Below, in pieces: positions 9,134-19,971 of a stretch of DNA of 64,000 nt. Every line of letters starts with the position of its first letter. Position 1 is the first letter of the stretch. Origin of the DNA: Trissonchulus latispiculum (Eukaryota > Nematoda > Enoplea > Enoplida > Ironidae); assembly GCA_030248195.1 (NCBI GenBank), contig JASAND010006875.1, positions 1-64,000 of the forward strand, in the 5' to 3' direction. Position numbers and translations under genes: made by a program. The notes under the pieces were generated by a model. The model saw only the letters and a program-made list of their open reading frames with translations. It was not told the origin of the DNA and made no database searches.

Positions 9134-9898
9134 GTGCGGACGACGAACTCGGCAAGTGAGGTCTTGAAGACCTGGGACCAATTCTGCCAAGCGGACAAAA
9201 AATGGAAAGATGCACGAAGGCAACTAACAGTGCTTAAACGCCAAGTAGATGATAATTACCAAGTGAGAGGGGTAGCTCTGAGAACATACTTGACTTTACG
9301 AACAGGTAAACCGAAGCGGCCACGGGCGCAGTCAGTACAAGTGACTATAGCGGAGTGTCCCCGAAGAAAGAGCGGCGCTGGCTCTGAAACGACCCAGGAA
9401 GACCAGGAAGTGGCTCGAGGGAGAAGCGAAAGTACCCCAGTTGAAAGAATAAAAGCTTTAGCATCGGCTACCAGAGCGGATGTTTCGGCGGATACGTCGA
9501 CACGAAATGTGTCGGAGCCATCAGTTCTGGTTAATTCATCCGCATCAAAATCGTCAGGATCAGAACAAGGTGGACTATTGGGTCGTGGAGTGGGGAGAGT
9601 AAAGCGTGCTCGAATTGTATCAGGGTCTTCATTGACCGGAAGATTTAAAAACAATCCACGCAGGCAAGCAGGTGGTAATGGGGAGCAGGTAGACATTCGT
9701 CAACCTCCAGCACAGCAAAATAAACTTGATTATGAAGAGCCACTGGCGCGACCTATTGAAGTACGGGCTTGGAATGCTGGGTCCGAACGATTCCCGAAGT
9801 TACCCTCTCATTTGAGGCAACGCGTCCTAGAAGATGCTCGCTATTTTAAACACTGGCATCAGGGGATGTCAGCAGGTCAGGGGGGCATTTGCCCATAA
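9134..9898 (+). CDS. Accessory ORF 1 of the retroelement, unknown function
   Basis: A 254-codon frame in the sense orientation inside the LTR element, not recognised. It opens with a charged helical region (WKDARRQL...), then a basic, Ser/Thr/Gly-rich middle resembling a nucleic-acid-binding or disordered tail (RVKRARIVSG, GRFKNNPRRQAGG). The frame has no usable ATG near its start (GTG at 9134). A candidate 3' splice site lies just upstream, so expression from a spliced mRNA is likely. A coding-like frame continues to a TAG at about 10039 after a frame change near a run of six G at 9880, suggesting the original protein had about 300 residues. Confidence 0.55.
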   Translation: MRTTNSASEVLKTWDQFCQADKKWKDARRQLTVLKRQVDDNYQVRGVALRTYLTLRTGKPKRPRAQSVQVTIAECPRRKSGAGSETTQEDQEVARGRSESTPVERIKALASATRADVSADTSTRNVSEPSVLVNSSASKSSGSEQGGLLGRGVGRVKRARIVSGSSLTGRFKNNPRRQAGGNGEQVDIRQPPAQQNKLDYEEPLARPIEVRAWNAGSERFPKLPSHLRQRVLEDARYFKHWHQGMSAGQGGICP

Positions 9899-10179
9899 AT
9901 TACCTCTCTATTGAGGGGTTTGTGTCGTCACGTATGCCGGGGTACCAAGCAGCTATTAATAATCCTTTGATTGTCTTAAATATGAAGGACTTTTTGGAAA
10001 GACGTTTGCACAGATTGGCCTCGTTTTGGAACAAATAGGCAAATAAGTAATCCGCAGTCTATGTATATGAACAGGTTAAGTATTTTTCGTATATGTAATA
10101 TGTAAATTGACAATCTTATTTCTTATTATGTTCCAGCTTTATTTTATTCTATATCTGGGTTTTGTTTCATACTGGATTT

Positions 10180-10374
10180 ATGGCTACGCTGTGGAAGGAG
10201 CGGGAATGGATCTTTTTGATGAAACATCAATACAGTCCTACTAGCAGTCTCTATCTAATGTACGTGTTGAGACGAGGTCAAGCCAGATCGATGATAGGCC
10301 CGACAGTCGCCATATGTGATGACTTGCATTACGATACCAGTCCGGATAGCGTTTTCGTACAAGTACCCTATTGA
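10180..10374 (+). CDS. Accessory ORF 2, first part, ended by TGA
   Basis: 65 codons from ATG 10180 to TGA at 10372-10374. The next ATG, at 10375, is in the same frame and directly adjacent, so this and the following ORF read as one protein interrupted by a single stop. No family is recognised; the residues are a mix of aromatic and basic (WKEREWIFLMKHQY). Confidence 0.45.
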   Translation: MATLWKEREWIFLMKHQYSPTSSLYLMYVLRRGQARSMIGPTVAICDDLHYDTSPDSVFVQVPY

Positions 10375-10833
10375 ATGGACTCCAGGCACCCGTTATTTAT
10401 CTATGATACCCGTATAAAAAGTTATCCCCGACATTTACGTCGTCTGGCTGGGTGTACAACCGCAATTCAATGGATGGAGACTTTTAATTCCTTTGGAAAT
10501 TCGTACAGGGTTATTCAACTGCACGGAGTTAACCACATGTATGAGTTGATGGGTGGAGTAATGGGGTCACCCATGATTGCAGAACACCCGCGTAACTTAA
10601 TTCTTACGCTCCTATTTTGGACCAGCTGGCATGGGTATGATGAGACTACTCAGCACCGGTTGTATGTGGCCCTGATCGCCAAGACAGTGGGCATCAAGTA
10701 CCCTCCTAATTGGCGATTACCTCTCAGGGGAGCGGCGTGTTTCGAACCAGCAATAGGGATTGTTACCAGGCGGTCGCTCAGAGACTTCGGGGGTCGTCTA
10801 GCTGCCCAGCGGAGACGGGCCCGCTCGATATAG
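10375..10833 (+). CDS. Accessory ORF 2, second part
   Basis: 152 codons in frame with, and directly after, the preceding TGA. Rich in aromatic and hydrophobic residues, with a very basic end (RLAAQRRRARSI) resembling a nuclear or RNA-binding tail. No domain is recognised. Either a nonsense mutation split an ORF of about 218 codons, or the TGA is read through or is the boundary of two small proteins. Confidence 0.5.
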   Translation: MDSRHPLFIYDTRIKSYPRHLRRLAGCTTAIQWMETFNSFGNSYRVIQLHGVNHMYELMGGVMGSPMIAEHPRNLILTLLFWTSWHGYDETTQHRLYVALIAKTVGIKYPPNWRLPLRGAACFEPAIGIVTRRSLRDFGGRLAAQRRRARSI

Positions 10834-11531
10834 ATTTCATAGCAGGTCCTATGCGGTTCTCTCATCAACTCAAAATTTTGGTTCATTAGTTTGGTACTTT
10901 CTTTACTTAATACTTTCTAATTCTTTCTCGAACTGAGTGTCTCCGTTTTTTGTTTAGGTTTATGAAGCGTCTCAAATTTTGACTACGCTTAACATGGAGC
11001 AAGCTTGCGGTAATAGAAACGCAAGTTACCTTAAACTCAGAAACTCTTACTTAGCTCTTAACAGGTTTTTGTTTTGTCTTGTTTTATCAAAAAACGTTGG
11101 TCTTCTTTTTCACCAAGCTGGAGGATAGCCAGCAATAGCAAAAGCATAGTCATAGCAAAATTTTTCTTCTCTTAAGTTCTGACTTAGGTAGTCGCACTGA
11201 GTTCACCAGGTGCTGACTAATTTCTAACTCAATTGTTGTTACGAGGTGTGAGTTAGATTTTGTTGAAAAGTTTAGTTAATGTGGTTCTGCTAGTCTAGTC
11301 CTAAGAGCGAGCCTTCGCAGACTTAATAGAAAGTGTAAAATTCTGAGCTCCTTAAACCTAAAACGATGAATTTTCAGTTTTCGATGGAACATGAACAAAC
11401 TAAGTCGAAAACCCATTGCGTTAGGTAGGTACACAAAATGTACTGCCAAAGGTCGTTGGTTAAAATACACCACCGTTACTTGACTATTGCTAAGCAGCAG
11501 TGTTTTCGCACAGTTCGAACCTAAATACAAA
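10834..11531 (+). other. Non-coding stretch inside the retroelement
   Basis: About 700 bases, T-rich in part, without a convincing ORF on either strand. It separates two accessory ORFs and could hold splice sites. I see no further structure. Confidence 0.4.
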
Positions 11532-12290
11532 ATGCATTATTTATGGTTATATTTTATTTTCGTTGTTTTAGTTCATGAGCCCTCTTCTAACGTGGGGCAG
11601 CCGCCCTCCACTCCTGCTCCGCAAACGGCCCCGTCTTCGGTATTCTGTCCCCGTGATTATATGCGGGGATACTTAGATGGGTTAAACGCTGTTTTAGTTT
11701 GGGTTTCTACGTCGATTACACACGTTGCTTCTCTCGTGACCTCAGCTCCAGGACCGCTGTGTGCTTCGGGGACGACCACCGAAGGCCCTGGACCCGCTGT
11801 GGGGCCCTGGTCCTCCAGTGGGCACGGCGAAGGAGGGGACGTTCCCCCGGCTCAAGGCTATGAAGGGGCCCTACCACCTTTCAGCCCAGTGTCACTATCT
11901 TCGCCGTATACGTCACTGCAGGGTCGCCGTCTAAATCGTCTGAGTCGTCGGAGTCGCTTCCCGTACCCGATGGAGGAGCGGAAGAAATGCCCTGTGCCGG
12001 GATGTAACAGCCTAGGTAGTCGTTTCGGTGGTTTTCATCATAAGGTGTGGAATTCCTGTCCCCTGCTCAAATCAGTAGTGCGCGGAGCTGGTGGTGATTG
12101 GGTGATCGAAACACTGACGGCGGAGAGTTTGGGTATTGGCACGGGTTTACCGCCAAACCTTGCTAGATTTTTCCCATCGGCGTCCACGTCTACTGGGAAA
12201 GAAGGGCAATCGCCCCCAGGAGATACTACGCCCGGGTCGTCGGTGGATCCAGCTCAAATGCCTGGGGATTCTCCCGGGGATACGGAGTAG
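11532..12290 (+). CDS. Accessory ORF 3: signal or anchor segment and a Cys/His finger-like motif
   Basis: 252 codons from ATG 11532. The N-terminus has a hydrophobic run (YLWLYFIFVVLV) like a signal peptide or membrane anchor. A Pro/Ser/Gly-rich region and a basic patch (RRLNRLSRRSRFPYP) follow. Residues near 157-185 read CPVPGC, then a spaced His and Cys ending in CPLLK. This resembles the MYT1-type C2HC finger (CPxPGC...H-X5-C), but one residue shorter and lacking one of the usual His positions. The tail is Ser/Pro/Gly-rich. No match to a named retroviral gene is known to me. Confidence 0.5.
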   Translation: MHYLWLYFIFVVLVHEPSSNVGQPPSTPAPQTAPSSVFCPRDYMRGYLDGLNAVLVWVSTSITHVASLVTSAPGPLCASGTTTEGPGPAVGPWSSSGHGEGGDVPPAQGYEGALPPFSPVSLSSPYTSLQGRRLNRLSRRSRFPYPMEERKKCPVPGCNSLGSRFGGFHHKVWNSCPLLKSVVRGAGGDWVIETLTAESLGIGTGLPPNLARFFPSASTSTGKEGQSPPGDTTPGSSVDPAQMPGDSPGDTE

Positions 12291-12315
12291 AATGTACTTG
12301 ATGGGCGGTTACTGA

Positions 12316-12504
12316 ATGACTTCATCGAACTGTCACTTTTCCTCCACGGTACTGACTCTATTATACCTGTTTTCTCTGCCGCTTTCGCGTCTGTTGCCTT
12401 GGTCCTTCCGCAACGAACACTTGGAAGGACACTTTTGGTTGACCCCTTTTATGTGCTTGCCGTATTTACCCACCAAAAAAAGAAGTAAACTGGAAAAAAA
12501 CTAA
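12316..12504 (+). CDS. Small accessory ORF 4
   Basis: 62 codons from ATG 12316, with a hydrophobic stretch (VLTLLYLFSLPLSRLLPW) and a lysine-rich end. It lies between accessory ORF 3 and the polypurine tract. It could be a small membrane protein or chance; its length alone gives weak support. Confidence 0.25.
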   Translation: MTSSNCHFSSTVLTLLYLFSLPLSRLLPWSFRNEHLEGHFWLTPFMCLPYLPTKKRSKLEKN

Positions 12505-12612
12505 AAAATAGTTGTAGCTTTCTACTGTGGTGCTGTTTGTTGCTTTTGTTCGCTTTTAAAAATTTAGAAATTAGCCTTTGCAATGACTCAAGCGGGGACG
12601 CTTGTTCTTATT

Positions 12613-12624
12613 CGGAGGGAGAAA
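12613..12624 (+). other. Polypurine tract
   Basis: CGGAGGGAGAAA directly before the TGTAAC that begins the 3' LTR. This is the expected plus-strand primer of an LTR element. Confidence 0.75.
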
Positions 12625-12971
12625 TGTAACCAAGTGGTGGGTAGGTGACTAGTTAAAAATCTTTAAGATAGTAGACCGTAGAAGGGTAAGATTTTGATAA
12701 ACAACAAAATGAATGCGTCAATGGTTGCGTCGACGCAAGAGGCAATTGACTATAAAAGGGGAAGTCTCTAAGTCGGGGGGGGGGGCTCGACTACTTTGTC
12801 ACGATTAGTTTTCGTCTTGGCCTGACTGGTTATGATTGGAGCAGTATTCGTGACTCCCTAGTGTGTTTCGGTGAGTGTGGATGCTTATATTAACAGTAAA
12901 GTAGAGAAAAGCTGTGGTGTAGGGTTTTGGAGTTTAAGACTCCCCGGGTAGCCGAGGGGAAGACGGCTACA
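12625..12971 (+). repeat. Complete 3' LTR, 347 bp
   Basis: It starts TGTAACC after the polypurine tract and ends GGCTACA; these ends are near-perfect short inverted repeats (TGTAACC versus TGTAGCC). The last 63 bases match the window start. The bases just after it (CTATT) are a candidate target duplication that cannot be tested, because the left flank is outside the window. Confidence 0.88.
12750..12760 (+). promoter_or_regulatory. TATA box in the 3' LTR
   Basis: CTATAAAAGGG lies about 125 bases into the LTR. It is the likely core promoter in the 5' copy and is followed by a G-run and a pyrimidine-rich stretch. Inferred from motif and position. Confidence 0.5.
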
Positions 12972-13200
12972 CTATTATAGTTGTGTTCGTAATACTTAAC
13001 ATTACACAATTAATACAACTTACAACACAACTTAATTCAAATAATTTAATTAATGCATATAATCCAACACTTAATACAACATATATGCAGTAAAAATAGG
13101 TGTCACAAATTCCGCTCTGGCAACTCACTATAAAACGCTTGAAGCATATAAAGCATAATCTTTCAAAATCAGCAAGCTCGCCTGGAAAGCTGACGAATTT

Positions 13201-14194
13201 TGAACTTAAGGTGGTGATTCCCTTTGGTCACATAAAGTTTGCACCATTATAACTCAGTAATTACTTGGAGTTAAGAAGCCATTTTTATATAAAAATGTAG
13301 CTTGACATTTTCTCGTTTTAATGCATGCCACGAAACTAATGTTGCGTTTCTAAAATATTTTTAACACATTTTAGAAGAAGTATAATTTTCCAGAATTTTT
13401 GCAGACTCAAGTAAATTTTTTCGCGAGACATCGGTTATATCATTCGATACCTCCATCAAATAGCTGGGGACGATTTTTTATTTATTGTGAAATCGCTCTT
13501 CGTTATAGAGAAATAAGTTGAAATGTGTGCGTAACCTGGATTTTGCCTACTTTTGCCAAATTCGTCAGGCGATTACTATAGCTAGAAAGCAGCAATCGGG
13601 GCAAATAAAAAATCGTCCCTGGGTATATTTGTGCAGAACACATTTATTCAGTAGCAGCCCCCCAGCTCGCATGGTAAGTGCTCCACAATCTTTGGAAAAA
13701 ATTGGTCGTGTTTTTGCAAAAACTACATTTTTTAAGATAGCAGCCTATAGGATAGCAGTTGGAAGACGATCATGCGTCGGATAATTTGCCCTGTGAGACC
13801 TTCAGATCGACGCCCTTAGTTTGATTTTACGACTTGCTTAGGTCAAGAAATGTTGGATTATTTGATTTCTGCAAAAATGACAAGATTTCGACGACAAAAC
13901 AAGAAAATCGGCTATATCTCACGGTAGAGAAAAGCTAGAAACTTGCTTTAAAAAGCAAAAATGTGAAGCTCAATGAGATCTTTCGAATAAATATAGTCAT
14001 AACCGTATAGCAGCTGCGAAACGTTCAGAAATTGGGAAAAATCACTCTGACCGGAAATCTCAAATTTTTGAATCGGGATTGCGCGGAGGGTGTTAGAACG
14101 CTAAAAGAACTTATTTCGGAAAGTTTCATCAAATTTCATCTTGATTTCCGCCGCCAAATAACAATATGTGCCCAAAAGGAATCACCACCTTAAG
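13201..14194. mobile_element. TTAA-bounded inverted-terminal-repeat element, copy A
   Basis: It begins with TTAA (13206) followed by GGTGGTGATTCC and ends GGAATCACCACC followed by TTAA (14193). Two further full-length relatives lie at 47674-48662 and 48788-49756 (inverted). The element is about 990 bp with no transposase ORF. The TTAA at each end would fit a piggyBac-type target duplication; that assignment is an inference from the tetranucleotide. Confidence 0.75.
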
Positions 14195-14215
14195 ACAATA
14201 AGGTCAAATGCGGAG

Positions 14216-14659
14216 TGGAGTATGCGTACCCGCGAATATGGGTTGTTCAGCGAAGCTGGTCCATATTAGTGCGCTTTTAACCTAGTCCTCCTGGCATTTA
14301 CAACCTGCCCGTCCCATATTAACGTGTTAAAACTTAGTCGTCCTCTGTCCGCTTAAAACCCAGTGTCACCAAGAGTACATAATACATAAGAGTATGACAA
14401 GCGGCATGCTCTATGTATAATAAGCTTGCTACATCCTCTGCACGCTATCGGCCTACCCCCCCCCCCCCCATAAATCAGACCCCCCCCCTTATCAAAGCGA
14501 ATTCGCGCGCTATACTTGCACGCTTTAGAACGAAAACACAACTAGTCAGTTAGTTCAAAGTGCGTCTGTTGCGTGTAAACATAGCGGGCGAATTTATTTG
14601 ACAGTTTATTGAGACCCATATTGCATTTTTTATGCTCCATCGGAGCATTTTTATTCTTG
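14216..14659. mobile_element. Half of a TIR element, interrupted by a second element
   Basis: 14216-14340 (GCGAATATGGGTTGTTCAGC onward) and 14608-14659 (ending GCATTTTTATTCTTG) match the right arm of the element at 17914-18624. The match is interrupted at about 14367-14580 by sequence matching the left half of the fold-back element at 38363-38753. This is a nested insertion. Confidence 0.65.
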
Positions 14660-14660
14660 T

Positions 14661-15738
<1,078 letters not shown>

Positions 15739-16406
15739 ACACGTTATAATGGTAAAATACACTTTGTATACACTTATTTCTTATGTCTTAAATACACTTC
15801 GAAAATTTTTTGAAAAACGGGCGTTTTACACATGGCGGGAAAAAATTCCTGGGGAGCAACACAATTTCCGGGGGGGATTCCCCCATTCCCCCCGGTTACG
15901 ATGCTACTATGCTTGAAGTAATATTTTTAGAAAATGAACTTAACTTCGAATTTTAAAAATGGTGAACTTAAAAGCGTTTTCACATTTTTTACGGTTACTC
16001 TACTGAATCGATCACTGGCCGGGTATCTGTCGACACCCGACGACGACGTCTGCCTGTAGTTTTCTAGTTAACTAAGAACATAGATACTCGGCCAGTGATT
16101 GTTTCAGTAGAGTAACTAACCGGTATAAAAATGTATAAACACTTTTAAGTTCACCATTTTAAAAATTCGAAGCTAAGTTCATTTTCCCAACTAAGTTTAG
16201 TTAATTTAAAAATATTACATACTTCAAGCATAGTAGCATCGTAGCCGGGGGGAATGGGGGAATCCCCCCCGGAAATTGTGTTGCTCCCCAGGAATTTTTT
16301 CCCGCCATGTGTAAAACGCCCATTTTTCAAAAAATTTTCGAAGTGTATTTTATTTAAGACATAAGAAATAAGTGTATACAAAGTGTATTTTACCATTATA
16401 ACGTGT
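15739..16406. mobile_element. Fold-back element with arms of about 300 bp
   Basis: ACACGTTATAATGGTAAAAT at the left reappears inverted at the right end (ATTTTACCATTATAACGTGT). The arms run inward through the matching GGCGGGAAAAAATTCCTGGG and GATGCTACTATGCTTGAAGT segments, closing near 16050-16075. It has no ORF. The arms are highly similar, with small indels. Confidence 0.8.
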
Positions 16407-17735
16407 TTCGCACTTAAAAATGAGTACAAATTACCCATTTGCGCACTTTGACCACCTTCTGCATCATTTGGGTGCATGAACACGTACTGCGCCTTAAATA
16501 TTATTGTAATTTCAACGAATGCTCTGTAAATATTCCACGAAGGTCTCGAAATAGAAAAATTTCTCAGTTTCTGGAGTGCTCAGCCCCCGGACCCCCGAAA
16601 AATTTTGCATTCCCCCCCGATTTTTTTTTCTGGCTACGCTAATGTACGTACATATACGTATATACTGGCTTATTTTTCCGGGGGTGGGGCCGCCCCCCCC
16701 ACTCGGCGACCTCCCCGCGCCATTCGAGGTTCCCCCCCCCCCATAAAAAGCCCCCCAATAAGTTTCGACCCCACCATAACCCAGAACATTGCCAAATTTT
16801 ACCATTTTTACCAAAAAATTTCCGGCTTCGCCGGATTTTTAACGAAATTTTCGTTATTTTAGCTTAAAAAACACCTAAAATTAGTCATTTTTAGCCATTT
16901 TTGGCTGTTTTTGCACAAAAAACGTTGGCATTTGCAAAATGTTTGTCAAAAATATGCCCTCCCATTTTTGGTGAGCCCTCCTCCATCGATGGGGGGCGGC
17001 AACTTTGCCTCCCCTCACTCGGCCCCACCCCCACTTTTTTGGGCTTCTTCTTCTTCTTCTTCATTTCCGGGCTCGTCAGCCAGAGGCTATATGAGGGCAC
17101 ATCAGCTTCATCCAAGTTCAGCACACGTCTTCGCAGATAGCTATACCACGGCACAGCATTCGGATTAGCCGGAATAGGCAGAATGTGGGCGTAGATAGCA
17201 ACCACTCGGCAGCATAATTTAAGCACTTGGACGGCCTCAGCGTTAATCCGACATGTAGACCATGTCCCCGGGAGTTGGTACCCATTAGCGCCGTTGACCA
17301 GACGGATGCCAGGGATCGTCTGTGGGGATCTCCATTTGATGGGGTCCGTGTCCATCGGATTTCCCACGGAGGTGGCACCAAGATTTTGGGCTTCCCCCCA
17401 CTCACACCCTAAGGTGCCCAGAAATTGCTAAATTTTTAGGATTTTTGGTCAAAAATTTTCCGGCTTTGTCGAAAATTTTTGTTCAATAATAGCCTTTTTT
17501 GGTGCTAAAACTTGATTTTTGAGCACTTTTAAGCATACTTATAGCAATGTATGTGGAAAACAGGCTATTTATATACACAGCATTTTTAATATTTTTGGCC
17601 CATTTTATTTCCCCCCACTTTTCGACCTCCCCCCAACACTACGTAGTAGGGGGCGTCCCCTCCCACTCCCCCCCACTTATTTTTGCCTAAAATAAACCCA
17701 GAACTTTATAGTCCTATCATGACTCTAAACCCGCA
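16407..17735. other. Non-coding, low-complexity DNA
   Basis: C-rich and A/T-rich simple sequence. The open frames at 16891-17405 lack domain similarity and conserved composition. Nothing supported. Confidence 0.4.
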
Positions 17736-17776
17736 CTTGTGTTTCAGTTACGTAGTTCATTTACTGGCATATTATA

Positions 17777-17851
17777 ATGTCACTTAACGGCAACACGACC
17801 GATGCAAACAGCCTCACTGAATTGGATAAAAAGATTATCAAGCAAATCGAG
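17777..17851 (+). CDS. Possible first coding exon of a La (SSB)-like RNA-binding protein
   Basis: 25 codons from ATG 17777, ending SLTELDKKIIKQIE immediately before GTAATA, a plausible 5' splice site in phase 0. The end resembles the residues just before YYFGD in the La motif of La autoantigen homologues. A pyrimidine-AG (TTTCAG, 17741-17746) lies upstream. I could not find the next La exon in the window, so this may be an orphaned exon or chance resemblance. Confidence 0.3.
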
Positions 17852-17913
17852 GTAATAAATGAATTATATATACAGAATTGTTCGATGTATGTACGTGTAT
17901 ATATATATATATA

Positions 17914-18624
17914 CAAGAATAAAAATGCTCCGGTGGAGCATGAAAAATGCAATATGGGTGACATTAGGTTGTAAATGGACAGAGGACTAGGTTTTAAAAC
18001 GTTAATATGGGAGGGGCAGGTTGTAAATGCCAGGAGGACTAGGTTAAAAGCGCACTAATATGGACCAGCTTCGCTGAACAACCCATATTCGCGGTCACTC
18101 ATGCTCCACTCCACATGACTATCGGCTGCTGCTTGCTGTTGATATTGGCAGTTCTTCGAAAAATTGTACGATATGTCAGCACGGCCTGCAAGTATATGTG
18201 GTCGTGCTCCTTTATTATATATACAACTTAATAATACACGTACATAATGTCAACTGCTTTTCGCATCAACTTAATACAAGATTCTGCGCTGACACTGCAG
18301 AAAAAACACCTTGACCACCTTTCTACCAGAACTGCATTGTTTATTTGGAATAAGCTTTAATATTTCAAAATCGTCCCGCTTGCTTTGAAAGTTGAAGAAT
18401 GCAGGATCTTAGTCGTATGTCATGTGGAGTGGAGCATGAGTGACCGCGAATATGGGTTGTTCAGCGAAGCTGGTCCATTTTAGTGCGCTTTTAACCTAGT
18501 CCTCCTGGCATTTACAACCTGCCCCTCCCATATTAACGTTTTAAAACCTAGTCCTCTGTCCATTTACAACCTAATGTCACCCATATTGCATTTTTCATGC
18601 TCCACCGGAGCATTTTTATTCTTG
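17914..18624. mobile_element. TIR element with arms of about 200 bp
   Basis: It begins CAAGAATAAAAATGCTCCGG and ends with the inverse (CCGGAGCATTTTTATTCTTG). Inverted similarity continues through the GTTGTAAATGCCAGGAGG and GCTGAACAACCCATATTCGC segments to the ACATGACT/AGTCGTATGTCATGT inner ends. The 300-bp centre has no ORF. It abuts a (TA)n tract on the left. Confidence 0.85.
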
Positions 18625-19971
18625 TCCTATTTCATTTTTAAGGTTCTCAGTAAAAAGCAAAAACGTTAAAACTGTGTGAAAGAAACTTTAAAAATTCCGC
18701 CAATCATTAATCGTCAACCGAAAGTACAGAACAAAGAAGCTTGAAAAGTTCCAATTTCATCCTTTTTCTCTATTTTGACAGAAATCCAACATCCATTCCA
18801 GTACCCATGGCTGCAATAGTTTTAGTTACTGTATATAGCATATAGCACTCTACTGCAGCCAGCGTTTTTTTTTCAAAATCGGATTTCATCAAATTTTCGT
18901 CATTTTTATTTTCTGAACGTCATTTTTATTTGTCAAACGTCAAAAATGATTTTTTGGCAGAAATACAGTTTTGTTTTAATTCTAGGCTATATTCGTAATT
19001 TTGGTTGAATTTTTACCGTGTTGACGTGTGTTGCTTCATATTTCACATTGTCCCGCGAGTGTAATTCTAACTTACATTGTATTACGTATACATATCCTAT
19101 ACAAGTATCTGATGTCTGTGTATGTATGATAACTTTGATTTTTGACAGTGACGAGAATAAACCGTAACAACTCGGGGGGTCTGGGGGCGGAGCCCCCTAG
19201 AAGTTGAAGCAATTTTTAGCTTTTTAGATAAAATTGTCCTTCAAATCTTTAATTCTTTTCATTTTGCAGAAACAAGATAATTTTGAAAAATTTACACTTT
19301 TTGATGGAAAAATAAGGTTTTTTTGCTGAAATCGCACGACATTTTAAGCTTTTTCTATCCAAAAATCTGGTAAAAACGTTGCAAATATACGTATACGCGC
19401 GCGCGAAGTTTGGATGACATGCCTTTTTTCTATTCTTCCTAATTACTTTTTCTTACCTTGAAATCGCGCCGACGGGGGCCCCTCCAGATCCGTCCCAAGT
19501 AGTCTTTAGCATTTATATGTGCAATATATAAACGTTCTTAAACATGCTGGTACGTACAGCTCTCATTCCATTATAGCCGACATAATCCGAAGAGAATGTT
19601 TTCAAAGAAAATATTCAACGAAAATGGTATGAGAAACTTGCATCAAAAAATGCAATTGAAGGATTTAGTATAAAGTCTCGTCTATGGATTTGTATATATA
19701 CAATACATACGGATTGACTATTCAAACATCGTCGAAGCTTAACATAAATCACAAAGACAATATAGAGCGGGGGTTTGGGGCGGCAGCCCCCAAAATCTGA
19801 AAAATTTTTGAAAAATCGCTGTTAAAACGTAATAGAAACTTTGCATTCTTTTTAAATTTGAGTGTTACTTCCACATTTTGGCTTGGTCATTCTTTCGTCA
19901 TTTTTATTTTGGCGTCGTCAAAACTATTGTTCATTTCTGCAAACGACGCTATTTTTGACCAAAAAAAAACC
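18625..19971. other. Intergenic, no gene seen
   Basis: A/T-rich sequence. It includes two copies of a GC-rich near-palindrome (GGGGTCTGGGGGCGGAGCCC type) at 19174-19198 and 19768-19792. Confidence 0.4.

Larger units (their letters stand above)
1..12971 (+). mobile_element. Endogenous errantivirus-like Ty3/gypsy LTR retroelement with captured PWWP and Tribbles domains
   Basis: The first 63 bases repeat at 12909-12971 with three mismatches, both copies ending GGCTACA, so the window opens inside the 5' LTR and the element ends at 12971. Between the LTRs are gag with a CCHC knuckle and an aspartic protease (LIDTG), reverse transcriptase (YIDD), RNase H, integrase (HHCC and DDE), and a GPY/F-type integrase end. 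Then come a PWWP domain, a Tribbles-like pseudokinase fused to an F-type Env, and several small ORFs. This order (PR-RT-RH-IN, then env) is that of Metaviridae/errantiviruses. Frameshifts break pol, env and one accessory ORF, so the copy is probably not autonomous. It runs on the same strand as the DNAJC16-like gene downstream. The internal region of about 12.56 kb is much longer than a typical gypsy element (about 7 kb), the excess being PWWP, Tribbles and accessory ORFs. Confidence 0.93.
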
